From Nocardiopsis algeriensis (GTDB lineage Bacteria > Actinomycetota > Actinomycetes > Streptosporangiales > Streptosporangiaceae): a stretch of DNA of 64,000 nucleotides. A model generated the notes under the pieces. That model had not been told where the DNA came from, searched no databases, and saw nothing but the letters and a program-made list of their open reading frames with translations. The DNA is taken from positions 62,001 to 126,000 of the forward strand of contig NZ_JACHJO010000002.1 of assembly GCF_014203695.1 (NCBI RefSeq), given 5' to 3'. Made by a program: the position numbers and the translations under genes. Shown piece by piece: positions 9,216-16,935 of the stretch (position 1 is the stretch's first letter; each line of letters begins with the position of its first letter).

Positions 9216-9965
9216 GTGGACACACGGGCCATGAAACACGGCACGGTCACCGACGAGTTCGACCGCGCCGCCGACGCCTACGACCGCCTCGTCGCCGCCA
9301 ACCCCGGCTACCACGCCCATCTGCGCGTCTCCGCCCGAAGGCTGGGAGCGGACTCGCTCGGCCCGCGCCCGCGCGTACTGGACCTCGGCTGCGGCACGGG
9401 TGCCTCGACGGCGGCCCTGCTGGAGACGGTGCCGTCGGCGCGGATCGCGGGTGTCGACGCCTCGCAGGGGATGCTGGAGAGGGCCCGCGCCAAGGACTGG
9501 CCCTCCTCCGTCTCCTTCCACCGGGCGCGGGCCGAGGAGCTCACCCCCGCCTGGGCGGAGCGGGAGCTGGGCGGCCCGGCGGACGCCGTGTTCGGCGCCT
9601 ACCTGCTCCGCAACTGCCCCGACCCCGACGCCCTGCTGGAGACCGCGGTGTCCCTGCTGAGGCCGGGCGGGCGGCTCGTCCTGCACGAGTACTCGGTGGC
9701 CGACTCGGCCGCGGCGCGCGCGGTGTGGACAGCGGTGTGCTGGAGCGTGGTGATTCCGGCGGGGCGCACACTGACCGGCCGTGCCGATCTGTTCCGCTAC
9801 CTGTGGCGGAGCGTGCTGGAGTTCGACGGGCGCAGGGAGGTACTGGCACGGATGCGCCGCGCGGGACTGGAGTGCGTGGCCAGTGCCCCGCTCCCCGGAT
9901 GGCAGTACGGCATCACGCACACCTTCGCGGGCAAGCGGTCCGAGGAGGCCGGCGATGGTTCCTGA
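9216..9965 (+). CDS. Class I SAM-dependent methyltransferase in the carotenoid cluster (CrtT-like)
   Basis: The 249-residue protein has motif I VLDLGCGTGAS, a following acidic motif (GVDASQGML), and a UbiE/COQ5-like core (RPGGRLVLHEYSVADS). A methyltransferase in this position, between crtY and crtU, is known from the Streptomyces griseus crt cluster (CrtT), whose substrate is not settled. GTG 9216 is chosen because GGGAGG ends 5 nt upstream; an internal ATG (9231) is the alternative. Its end overlaps the start of crtU by 11 bp, so the two are translationally coupled. Methylation of a quinone or a carotenoid are both possible. Confidence 0.85.
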   Translation: MDTRAMKHGTVTDEFDRAADAYDRLVAANPGYHAHLRVSARRLGADSLGPRPRVLDLGCGTGASTAALLETVPSARIAGVDASQGMLERARAKDWPSSVSFHRARAEELTPAWAERELGGPADAVFGAYLLRNCPDPDALLETAVSLLRPGGRLVLHEYSVADSAAARAVWTAVCWSVVIPAGRTLTGRADLFRYLWRSVLEFDGRREVLARMRRAGLECVASAPLPGWQYGITHTFAGKRSEEAGDGS

Positions 9966-11523
9966 GCGACCCGAAGGGATCGGCGACCGGCGCGCCGAGG
10001 CCGTCCTGCCCCCGCCCCCGCGCGGGACGGCCCCGCGCCGACCGCCCCGGGCCGGCGTGGTCGGCGGGGGGATCTCGGGACTGGCAGCGGCGTGCGCACT
10101 GGCCGAGCGCGGTGTGGAGGCGGTGGTGCTCGAACGCGAGGAGTCCACCGGCGGAAGGCTGCGCGGCTGGAACACCCGCCTGGCCGACGGCTCGTCCGCC
10201 ACCATGGGCCGGGGCTTCCACGCGTTCTTCCGCCAGTACTACACGCTGCGCGCGCTGCTGCGGCGGGCCGACCCCGGTCTCGACTCCCTGGTCCCGCTGA
10301 CCGACTACCCGCTCGTGCACCGCGACGGACCGCGTGACCGCTTCTCCGGACTGCCGCCGGCGCCGCCGTGGAACGCGTTCGCGCTGGCCGCCACCAGTCC
10401 GAGCTTTCCGCTGCGCGACCTGGCCCGGGTCAACCTCCCGGCGGCGCTGCAGCTGCTGGACGTGGACGTGCCCGGTGTGTACGAGCGCCTGGACCACCTG
10501 AGCGCCCGGGACCTGCTGGAGGCGGTCCGCTTCCCTCCGACCGCCCGGCACCTGGCGTTCGAGGTCTTCAGCCGCAGCTTCTTCGCCGCACCCGAGAGGC
10601 TGTCGGCGGCGGAGCTGGCGGTGATGTTCCACATCTACTTCCTCGGCTCCTCCGAGGGCCTGGTGTTCGACGTGCCGCGCTCACCGTTCCCGCAGGCGCT
10701 GTGGCAGCCCCTGGAGCGGTACCTGTCCGGACTGGGCGCGCAGGTGCGCACCTCGGTACGGGTGGAGGCGGTGCGTCCCGGTCGGGAACGCCGCTTCGCC
10801 CTGGGGGCGGAGGAGTTCGACGGCCTCGTCCTGGCCTGCGACACCCCCGGCCTGCGCCGCCTGGTGGCGGCCTCACCGGAGCTGGGGTCGGAACCGTGGC
10901 GGAACCGGGTGGCCGCTCTGGAGTCCGCCCCGCCGTTCCTGGTGTCGCGCCACTGGCTGGACCGGCCGGTGCGCGCGCACCGGCCGGCGTTCCTGGGCAC
11001 CGCCGGGTATCCCACGCTGGACAACATCAGTGTGCTGGAGCGCTACGAGGACGAGTCGCGCGCGTGGGCGCGGCGCACCGGCGGTTCGGTGGTGGAGCTG
11101 CACGCCTACGCGCTGGACGAGGACTGCGATCCCGAGCGCGAGAGCAAGCGCCTGTGGGAACAGGCGGTGGGCGTCTATCCCGAGCTGGCGGCGGCCCGGG
11201 AGGTGGACTCCCGGCACGAACTGCGCGCGGACTGCCCGCTGTTCCCGCCGGGCGGCCACCGGGAGCGGCCGGGGGTGGAGACCCCCGACCCGTTCCTGGT
11301 GCTGGCGGGCGACCACGTGCGCACGGACCTGCCCGTGGCGCTGATGGAGCGTGCGGCGACCAGCGGCATGCTCGCCGCCAACGCCCTGCTGTCGCGTTGG
11401 GGCCTGCCGGGCCACACGGTGTGGACCGTTCCCCGCCGGGGGCGGTCGGCGCCGATGCGCGCCCTGGCCCGCCGGGCGCGGAGGGCTCAGCCGGGCCAGC
11501 GGCCGGTGGAGCGCAGCAGGTAG
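9955..11523 (+). CDS. crtU: Carotenoid FAD-dependent oxidoreductase CrtU (beta-carotene desaturase/methyltransferase type)
   Basis: This 522-residue protein has a GVVGGGISGLAAACALAERG Rossmann motif after a 30-residue proline/arginine-rich leader, then EREESTGGRL and the CrtU-like block TMGRGFHAFFRQYY. A C-terminal FAD motif follows (PFLVLAGDHVRTDLPVALMERAATSGMLAAN). This pattern fits CrtU, which converts the beta-rings of beta-carotene to aromatic rings, giving isorenieratene. Together with crtE, crtB, crtI and crtY the window holds a full isorenieratene set. ATG 9955 sits behind GAGGAGG inside the end of the methyltransferase gene. Its 3' end overlaps the convergent Rieske gene by 37 bp. 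Confidence 0.87.
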   Translation: MVPERPEGIGDRRAEAVLPPPPRGTAPRRPPRAGVVGGGISGLAAACALAERGVEAVVLEREESTGGRLRGWNTRLADGSSATMGRGFHAFFRQYYTLRALLRRADPGLDSLVPLTDYPLVHRDGPRDRFSGLPPAPPWNAFALAATSPSFPLRDLARVNLPAALQLLDVDVPGVYERLDHLSARDLLEAVRFPPTARHLAFEVFSRSFFAAPERLSAAELAVMFHIYFLGSSEGLVFDVPRSPFPQALWQPLERYLSGLGAQVRTSVRVEAVRPGRERRFALGAEEFDGLVLACDTPGLRRLVAASPELGSEPWRNRVAALESAPPFLVSRHWLDRPVRAHRPAFLGTAGYPTLDNISVLERYEDESRAWARRTGGSVVELHAYALDEDCDPERESKRLWEQAVGVYPELAAAREVDSRHELRADCPLFPPGGHRERPGVETPDPFLVLAGDHVRTDLPVALMERAATSGMLAANALLSRWGLPGHTVWTVPRRGRSAPMRALARRARRAQPGQRPVERSR

Positions 11524-12497
11524 CGGCGCTCGGCGTAGGCCAGGTCGTCGCGCCACAGCCGGCGGGCCGCCAGCCGCACGGCCGGGCGCACCACCGACCC
11601 GGCCAGGCGGCGGGCGAGGGCGAAGCCGGGGCGGTCGGAGGCGGCGACGGTCGCCTCGATGACGGCGGTGCGGGGCACCCCGTCGCGGTCGGTGCCCAGC
11701 GGGGTGGCGTGGGTCTCGACCACGCTGCCCAGGCCCTCGCCCTCGATGATGCGCATGACCACGGTGCGGGGCTCGGGGCAGTGGAACTCGGCGCGCACCG
11801 GGACGCCCCACCGCCCCGCGACGCGGAAGCCCACCTCCACCACCATCCGGTCCGGGTCGGGGTCGGACTCCTCGGGGATCTCGGTCACCCGCAGCCCGAC
11901 GAACGAGTACGGGTGGAACCACGAGCCGTGCCAGGGGTCCAGGCGGTTGGCCACGACGTCCTCGGGCTCGCAGCGCCCGGCCAGGCTCTCCACCGCGGTG
12001 ATGGCCCTCGCGGCCTCGGGGCGCTCGGGCACGACGGGGGCGTCGGTGGGCTCCTCCCCGCCCGCCTCGTCCAGGCGCACCCACACCAGGACGCCGTCGT
12101 CGTGCACGGGGTAGGGGTCCCAGCCGGGGAAGCCTCCGCCGTCCAGGGACAGGCCGTGCCACCGGCACACCAGGCGGCCGGCGCCCACCGCGCCCCGGCA
12201 CAGCGGGGCGCCCAGGTGGGGACAGGCGCCCGGACCGGCGTGGGCCCTGCCGTCGGGGGTGCGCCAGGCCACCAGCTCGGTGCCCGCCACGACGCGGCCG
12301 AAGGGCCGGTCGGTGCGCACCTCGCCGCTGGCGGCCAGCACGAACCAGTTTCCGGAGGGGCGTGCCAGGGCCCGCTTGAGCGCGGCACCGATGACCGCGG
12401 GCCTGGCTTCCCTCCATGTGGGCTGCTGTGCGTTCCAGGTGGAGGCGGGCATGCGGCGCAGCGGCAGCCGCCGCGGCCTCGGATCGGGCAGGGACAC
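11487..12497 (-). CDS. Rieske [2Fe-2S] protein (DUF5914-like) in the carotenoid cluster
   Basis: The 336-residue protein has a complete Rieske cluster motif: CPH, 16 residues, then CRWH (about residues 105-127). The remaining two thirds resemble the C-terminal domain that accompanies Rieske domains in actinobacterial carotenoid loci. I do not see the usual mononuclear-iron facial triad of ring-hydroxylating oxygenases with confidence. GTG 12497 follows AGGAGG with 5-nt spacing and lies 17 bp after crtB, so it is the last gene of a crtE-crtI-crtB-Rieske operon. A role in oxidising or hydroxylating the aromatic end groups, or in electron supply to CrtU, is inference. Confidence 0.83.
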   Translation of the reverse strand: MSLPDPRPRRLPLRRMPASTWNAQQPTWREARPAVIGAALKRALARPSGNWFVLAASGEVRTDRPFGRVVAGTELVAWRTPDGRAHAGPGACPHLGAPLCRGAVGAGRLVCRWHGLSLDGGGFPGWDPYPVHDDGVLVWVRLDEAGGEEPTDAPVVPERPEAARAITAVESLAGRCEPEDVVANRLDPWHGSWFHPYSFVGLRVTEIPEESDPDPDRMVVEVGFRVAGRWGVPVRAEFHCPEPRTVVMRIIEGEGLGSVVETHATPLGTDRDGVPRTAVIEATVAASDRPGFALARRLAGSVVRPAVRLAARRLWRDDLAYAERRYLLRSTGRWPG

Positions 12498-12514
12498 TGC
12501 TTCCTCCTGACGTG

Positions 12515-13483
12515 TCAGACGTACTCGTGGGGGCGGCGGGGACGCGGCACCGAACGGGCGACCAGGGAACGGGCCAGGGCGGGTACGGCGGCGGCCAGCT
12601 TGCGGACCTCGGAGACCCGGTGGCGGGTGCTCCACACGTCGTGGCCGGCCGATCCGATCTCGTCCAGGATCGCCCGGTAGAGGCGGAAGGCGGTGGCGAC
12701 ACACGGGCGGGCCACCGGGGAGAGCATCGCGATTCCGGGCTCGGCCCTGCGGTAGAAGCCCTGGTTGACCTCCACCAGGGCGGCCAGGGCCCGGGCCGCC
12801 CGGGGGTCGGAGGTGCCGGTGCGCGCGCAGTGCTCCAGCAGCTCCCTGTCGACGCCGTGCGCGGCCAGGACGTCGGCGGGCAGGTAGAGGCGGCCGCGCC
12901 CCAGGTCCTCGGCGACGTCGCGCAGGAAGTTGGTGAGCTGGAACGCCTCGCCCAGGGCCGCGGCGTGCGGTGCCGCCTCCTCGCGCGGCACCACGGTCCC
13001 CAGGACGGGAAGCACCTGGAGCCCGATGACCGCTGCCGAGCCGTACATGTACTCGCGCAGGTGGTCGAGGTCGCGGTAGGAGCGGGTGTCCAGGTCCATG
13101 CGCATGGAGCGCATGAACGCGGTGAAGTACTCGGGGGGCAGGCGGTGGCGCCGGACCGTGTGCGCCAGGGCGCGCAGCACCGGCTCGTGCGGGGCGCCCC
13201 CCGACAGCGCCCGCCGCAGGTCGGCGTCGATCGCGTCCAGCCGGGCCCGGATCCCGCCGGCGGTCGCACCGGGCCCGGGTTCGTCGACGACGTCGTCCAC
13301 CCAGCGGGCGAACCCGTACAGCGCGTGCACGCCGGGGCGCCGTTCGGGCGGCAGGACCCGGGTCGCCGTGAAGTAGGTGCGGCCGTGGCGCGCGTGCAGC
13401 TGCCGGCAGAGCAGGTAGTCCCCGCGCAGCTGCTCCGTTCCGATACCGGCGGCGTCGAGTTCCGCGGTTCCTGCTCCCATCAT
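12515..13483 (-). CDS. crtB: Phytoene synthase CrtB
   Basis: This 322-residue squalene/phytoene synthase carries both Asp-rich sites: FARWVDDVVDEPG near residue 60 and NFLRDVAEDLGRGRLYLP near residue 175. It condenses two GGPP to phytoene. The start overlaps the crtI stop as ATGATG: ATG 13483 or ATG 13480 are both possible, and I use 13483. The upstream open frame inside crtI is not used. It sits between crtI and the Rieske gene in one operon. Confidence 0.95.
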   Translation of the reverse strand: MMGAGTAELDAAGIGTEQLRGDYLLCRQLHARHGRTYFTATRVLPPERRPGVHALYGFARWVDDVVDEPGPGATAGGIRARLDAIDADLRRALSGGAPHEPVLRALAHTVRRHRLPPEYFTAFMRSMRMDLDTRSYRDLDHLREYMYGSAAVIGLQVLPVLGTVVPREEAAPHAAALGEAFQLTNFLRDVAEDLGRGRLYLPADVLAAHGVDRELLEHCARTGTSDPRAARALAALVEVNQGFYRRAEPGIAMLSPVARPCVATAFRLYRAILDEIGSAGHDVWSTRHRVSEVRKLAAAVPALARSLVARSVPRPRRPHEYV

Positions 13484-14958
13484 CCCCCCGTCCGTGCCAC
13501 CACGCGGGCGGCGGCCAGCTTCCCCGAGATCAGTACGGTCGGCACGCCCACCCCGGGTGTGGTCCCGCATCCGGCGAGGACCGCGTTGGCTGTGCCCGGA
13601 ACGGTGCTGCGGGGCCGGAAGGGGCCGGTCTGGGCGAAGGTGTGCGCGAGTGAGAAGGGTGTGCCGTGGGCGAGTCCCTGCCGGGCCCAGTCGGCGGGCG
13701 TGACCATGTGCTCGGTACGCACCGAGGCGTCGAGTCCGGAAAGCCCGCGCTCCTCCAGCACGCGCACCAGGTGGTCCCGGTAGCGCGGCCCCTCCCGCTC
13801 CCAGTCGATGCGTCCCGCGGCGAGGTTGGGCGCCGGTGCGAGCACGTACAGCAGGTGGTGCCCGTCGGGTGCGAGCGAGGGGTCGGTGCGGGTGGGCCGG
13901 GTGACGAGCAGGGAGGGGTCGCTCATGGTGCGCCCCTGCCGGATGATCTCGTCGAAGGTGCCGCGCCAGGCCCGGCCGAAGGAGATCGTGTGGTGGTCCA
14001 GGCCCTCCCAGGTGCGGTCCGTACCCAGGTGCAGGACGACGGCCGACGGCGAGTGGCGCAGCGGCACCGGGCGCCGGGGCGTGTGTCCGAGCAGCCGGTG
14101 GGCGGCGGGCAGGTCCGCGGTGACCACCACCTGGTCGCAGGGGACGCGCTCGCCCGACTCGGTGACGGCCGCGGTGACACGGTCGCCGCGGCGCTCCAGG
14201 CGGGCCACAGCGTCGCCGAGGCGCACCGTCCCCCCCGCCTTGGTGACGGCTCCGGCCATGGCCGCTCCCAGGGCGCGCATTCCGCCCTTGGGGAAGTACA
14301 CCCCGGCGACGGTGTCCATGTAGGCGATGACGGCGTAGGCCGCCAGGGCCTTCTCCGGTGCCACTCCGGCGTACAGGGACTGGAAGGAGAAGATCCGGCG
14401 CAGCCGCTCGTCGCGCACCCGGCTGCCCACCGCCGGGGCCAGCCGTCCGAAGCCGCCCAGGGCGGCGAGCCGCACCAGGTCGGGGCGCAGCAGGTCCAGG
14501 GGGGAGTCGACGGGCGCGTCGATGAACGAGCGCATCTCCACCCGGTACAGACGCGTGAGCCAGTCGCGCAGCCGCAGGTAGCCGTCGGCCTCGCGCGGCC
14601 CGGCGGCGCGGGCGACCTCGGCGGCCATCAGGTCGCGGTCCGTGTGCACGTCGATCTTCGACCCGTCGGCGAAGGAGGCCCGGTAGGCGGGGGTGAGCGG
14701 GACGAGGTCGAGGCGGTCGGCGACCGTCTCGCCCACGGCCCCGAACGCCTCCTCCAGGAGTTCGGGCATGGTGAGGACGGTGGGCCCGGTGTCCATGAGG
14801 AACCCGTCCCGGTCCAGGCGGCCTGCCCGGCCGCCGGGGTGCTCGTCGCGTTCGAGCACGACGACCTCGCGTCCGGCGCCCAGCAGGTGGAGTGCGCAGG
14901 CCAGCCCGGACAGCCCCGCCCCGACGACGACGACGGGGTTCCGCCCCGGCGCCCTCAC
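13480..14958 (-). CDS. crtI: Phytoene desaturase CrtI
   Basis: This 492-residue bacterial-type phytoene desaturase begins with VVVVGAGLSGLACALHLL and VVLERDEHPGGRAGR, keeps DTGPTVLTMPELLEE, and ends with GCGTTPGVGVPTVLISGKLAA, the classic CrtI C-terminal FAD signature. It carries out stepwise desaturation of phytoene to lycopene. GTG 14958 overlaps the crtE stop (GTGA), and its own stop overlaps crtB, so crtE-crtI-crtB form a tightly coupled operon. Confidence 0.95.
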   Translation of the reverse strand: MRAPGRNPVVVVGAGLSGLACALHLLGAGREVVVLERDEHPGGRAGRLDRDGFLMDTGPTVLTMPELLEEAFGAVGETVADRLDLVPLTPAYRASFADGSKIDVHTDRDLMAAEVARAAGPREADGYLRLRDWLTRLYRVEMRSFIDAPVDSPLDLLRPDLVRLAALGGFGRLAPAVGSRVRDERLRRIFSFQSLYAGVAPEKALAAYAVIAYMDTVAGVYFPKGGMRALGAAMAGAVTKAGGTVRLGDAVARLERRGDRVTAAVTESGERVPCDQVVVTADLPAAHRLLGHTPRRPVPLRHSPSAVVLHLGTDRTWEGLDHHTISFGRAWRGTFDEIIRQGRTMSDPSLLVTRPTRTDPSLAPDGHHLLYVLAPAPNLAAGRIDWEREGPRYRDHLVRVLEERGLSGLDASVRTEHMVTPADWARQGLAHGTPFSLAHTFAQTGPFRPRSTVPGTANAVLAGCGTTPGVGVPTVLISGKLAAARVVARTGG

Positions 14959-16094
14959 AGCAGGTCCTCGCCGGTCGACACGGCCAGGGCTCGCAGGGAG
15001 TCCCGGGCTCGCCGGGCGTCGGCCGAGATCGCGGGCAGGCCCTTCAGCCTGGCCGCCGCCCGTGCGGCCAGTTCCCGGCAGCGCTCCTCCACGAGAGCTC
15101 GAGCGCCCACCCGTTCCAGTGCCGAGGCGACCTGTTCGGGGTCCACGTCGCCGCTCCCGACGGTGTCGAGCAGGGCGAGGGCACCCATGTCCCGCTGCTC
15201 TCCCGCGAGCCGCACCCCCGCACCGAGCAGGACCGTGCACTTGCCCTCGCGCAGGTCCTCCCCGGCGGGTTTGCCCGTGCGGGCGGGGTCGCCGTAGACC
15301 CCCAGCAGGTCGTCCCGCAGCTGGAAGGCGATGCCTGTGTCCCGGCCGTAGGAGCGCAGGGCCTCGACCGTCCCCGCGGGCGCGCCGGCCAGTGCGGCGC
15401 CCATGTGGAGCGGGCCCTCCGTGCTGTAGGAGGCGGTCTTGAGCTCGTCGACGCGCAGGGCCGCGGCCTCGGACCGCTGCCTGCGGGCCTGGGAGCGCAG
15501 GTCGAGGAACTGGCCCGCCATCATCTCGGTGCGCATCCCGGTCCAGGCCGCGCGGGCCCGGTGGGCCGCCTCCGCGGGGAACTCCGCCAGGGCCTCGTAC
15601 AGCATGTCGTCGGACCAGACGAGGGCGAGGTCGCCCGCGAGCACGGCGAGCGATTCGCCGTGGCGGCGCGCATCCCCCGCGAGGCCGCCGGCGCGGTGCG
15701 CCGCCGCGTAGGCCTCGTGGACCGCGGGAGCGCCGCGGCGGGTGGGGGAGCCGTCCATGACGTCGTCGTGGACGAGGGCGCACGTCTGGACGAGTTCGAG
15801 TGCGGCGCAGGCCTGCAGGGCGGGGCCGGCGTGCGGTTCCTCGGCGGCCCCGCCGGCGGCGAGCCATCCCCACCAGGCCACGAGGGGGCGCATCCGCCTG
15901 CCCCCGCCGAGGGTGAAGCGCACGACCTCGGCCGCGAGCTCGCGGCCGAAGTCCCCGTCGATCCTCCGCGCGCTCTCCAGCCTGCGGTCGAGGTAGCGGC
16001 GCAGGGCGCTCTCGAGGCGCGGGCGGTCCGGTGCCGTGTCCGTGCTCGGGGCGGGTCCGACCGCGTCCTCCTCTGACCGCTTCGCGAGATACAT
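14955..16094 (-). CDS. crtE: Polyprenyl (geranylgeranyl) diphosphate synthase CrtE
   Basis: This 379-residue trans-prenyltransferase has the first Asp-rich motif DDVMDGSPTRRG, GDLALVWSDDML, KTASYSTEGPLHMGAALAG, and the second Asp-rich region FQLRDDLLGVYGD with GEDLREGKCTVLLG. Its position at the head of crtE-I-B supports GGPP synthesis for carotenoids. ATG 16094 is the only sensible start, but the ribosome site (AACGAG) is weak and the codon lies inside the repeated ATCTCGTTT element, so operator occupancy could affect translation start as well as transcription. Confidence 0.93.
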   Translation of the reverse strand: MYLAKRSEEDAVGPAPSTDTAPDRPRLESALRRYLDRRLESARRIDGDFGRELAAEVVRFTLGGGRRMRPLVAWWGWLAAGGAAEEPHAGPALQACAALELVQTCALVHDDVMDGSPTRRGAPAVHEAYAAAHRAGGLAGDARRHGESLAVLAGDLALVWSDDMLYEALAEFPAEAAHRARAAWTGMRTEMMAGQFLDLRSQARRQRSEAAALRVDELKTASYSTEGPLHMGAALAGAPAGTVEALRSYGRDTGIAFQLRDDLLGVYGDPARTGKPAGEDLREGKCTVLLGAGVRLAGEQRDMGALALLDTVGSGDVDPEQVASALERVGARALVEERCRELAARAAARLKGLPAISADARRARDSLRALAVSTGEDLL

Positions 16095-16123
16095 CTCGTT
16101 TTTCTTGAATCTCGTTTGCCGAG
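16092..16123 (-). promoter_or_regulatory. Two tandem CTCGTTT elements at the crtE start; candidate operator
   Basis: CATCTCGTTT (from 16092) and AATCTCGTTTGCCGAG (from 16108) repeat 16 bp apart, the second ending exactly like the MMPL operator (GTTT-N-CCGAG). The 29-bp segments at 16095-16123 and 7850-7878 match at 20 positions. The element overlaps the crtE start codon and faces the divergent MarR gene. Confidence 0.6.
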
Positions 16124-16256
16124 TTATTTCCACACCGGGATTCTGACCGGATCTGCTCCCCTCCACACCTCCGGGAGGAAAACGACTCGGCCCGGGGGAT
16201 CTAAACTCGGACCGACGGCCGGAGGAGACCAGCCGCACGAGCGCGAGAGAGGACCC

Positions 16257-16775
16257 ATGGACGCCCGCCCTGCCGACACCCCCTCCCCCGGTGTGGGAAC
16301 GCGGCGGGTCCCCGGTCCCCCGTCCTCCCGGCGCGCCGACCTCTACGACGTCCTCCAGGACGACGGCCAGATGCTGGCCGTGCGGCTCATCAGGCTGCTG
16401 CACCGCATGGCCGAGCGCTCGGGCATGAACCCCACCGACTTCCAGTGCTACACGCTGCTGCGCGTCAGCGGGCCGATGACACCCGGAGAGATCGCCGACA
16501 GCCTGTGCCTGTCCACCGGTTCGGTCACCGGGGTGATCGACCGCCTGGAGGCCCACGGCCTCGTCGAGCGCGCCCGCCACACCGGTGACCGGCGCAAGGT
16601 CACCGTGCAACTCGCCGAGGGCGCCGACCGTATCGCCTCGGAGACCGCACCGGGTATGCGCCACGCCATGACCGCGCTGCACGACGACTACTCGGTCGAG
16701 GAGCTCGCGACCATCGTCGGCTGGCTGGACCGCCTGGGCGGGGTGCTGGACCTCCTCACGGAACCCCGGAGCTGA
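16257..16775 (+). CDS. MarR-family transcriptional regulator
   Basis: This 172-residue winged-helix protein has a MarR core: helix LAVRLIRLLHRMAERSGMNPTDFQCYTLL, recognition region MTPGEIADSLCLSTGSVTGVIDRLE, and wing RARHTGDRRKVTVQL. It starts at ATG 16257 behind GAGAGG. It is divergent from crtE across 162 bp, so it probably controls the carotenoid operon. Carotenoid loci in Streptomyces are usually governed by LitR (MerR type) and an ECF sigma factor; neither is seen here, which makes this regulator the main candidate. The signal it senses is unknown. Confidence 0.9.
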   Translation: MDARPADTPSPGVGTRRVPGPPSSRRADLYDVLQDDGQMLAVRLIRLLHRMAERSGMNPTDFQCYTLLRVSGPMTPGEIADSLCLSTGSVTGVIDRLEAHGLVERARHTGDRRKVTVQLAEGADRIASETAPGMRHAMTALHDDYSVEELATIVGWLDRLGGVLDLLTEPRS

Positions 16776-16935
16776 CCGAAGACCCGGAAGCGCCCCCCAT
16801 GTTCCGAAACTCCGCTTCTGCGTAGTTCCTTGGGCTTCGGATGACGGTGTGCCTACCATCCACGGGACACGACCCGGCCGACCGCAACGACCGGCCCGTC
16901 CGCCCGGGCATCCCCGGAGCTGGGAAGGAGCCACC

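Noticed and set aside
7896..10205. 769-codon minus-strand frame across crtY and the methyltransferase
   Set aside because: It overlaps two recognised genes in other frames and is Arg/Gly/Pro-rich without domain features.
16100..16256. Search for LitR/LitS-type light control at the carotenoid locus
   Set aside because: No MerR-B12 regulator and no ECF sigma gene lie in the locus; the SigC-like factor at 21723 is 5 kb away in a copper cluster.
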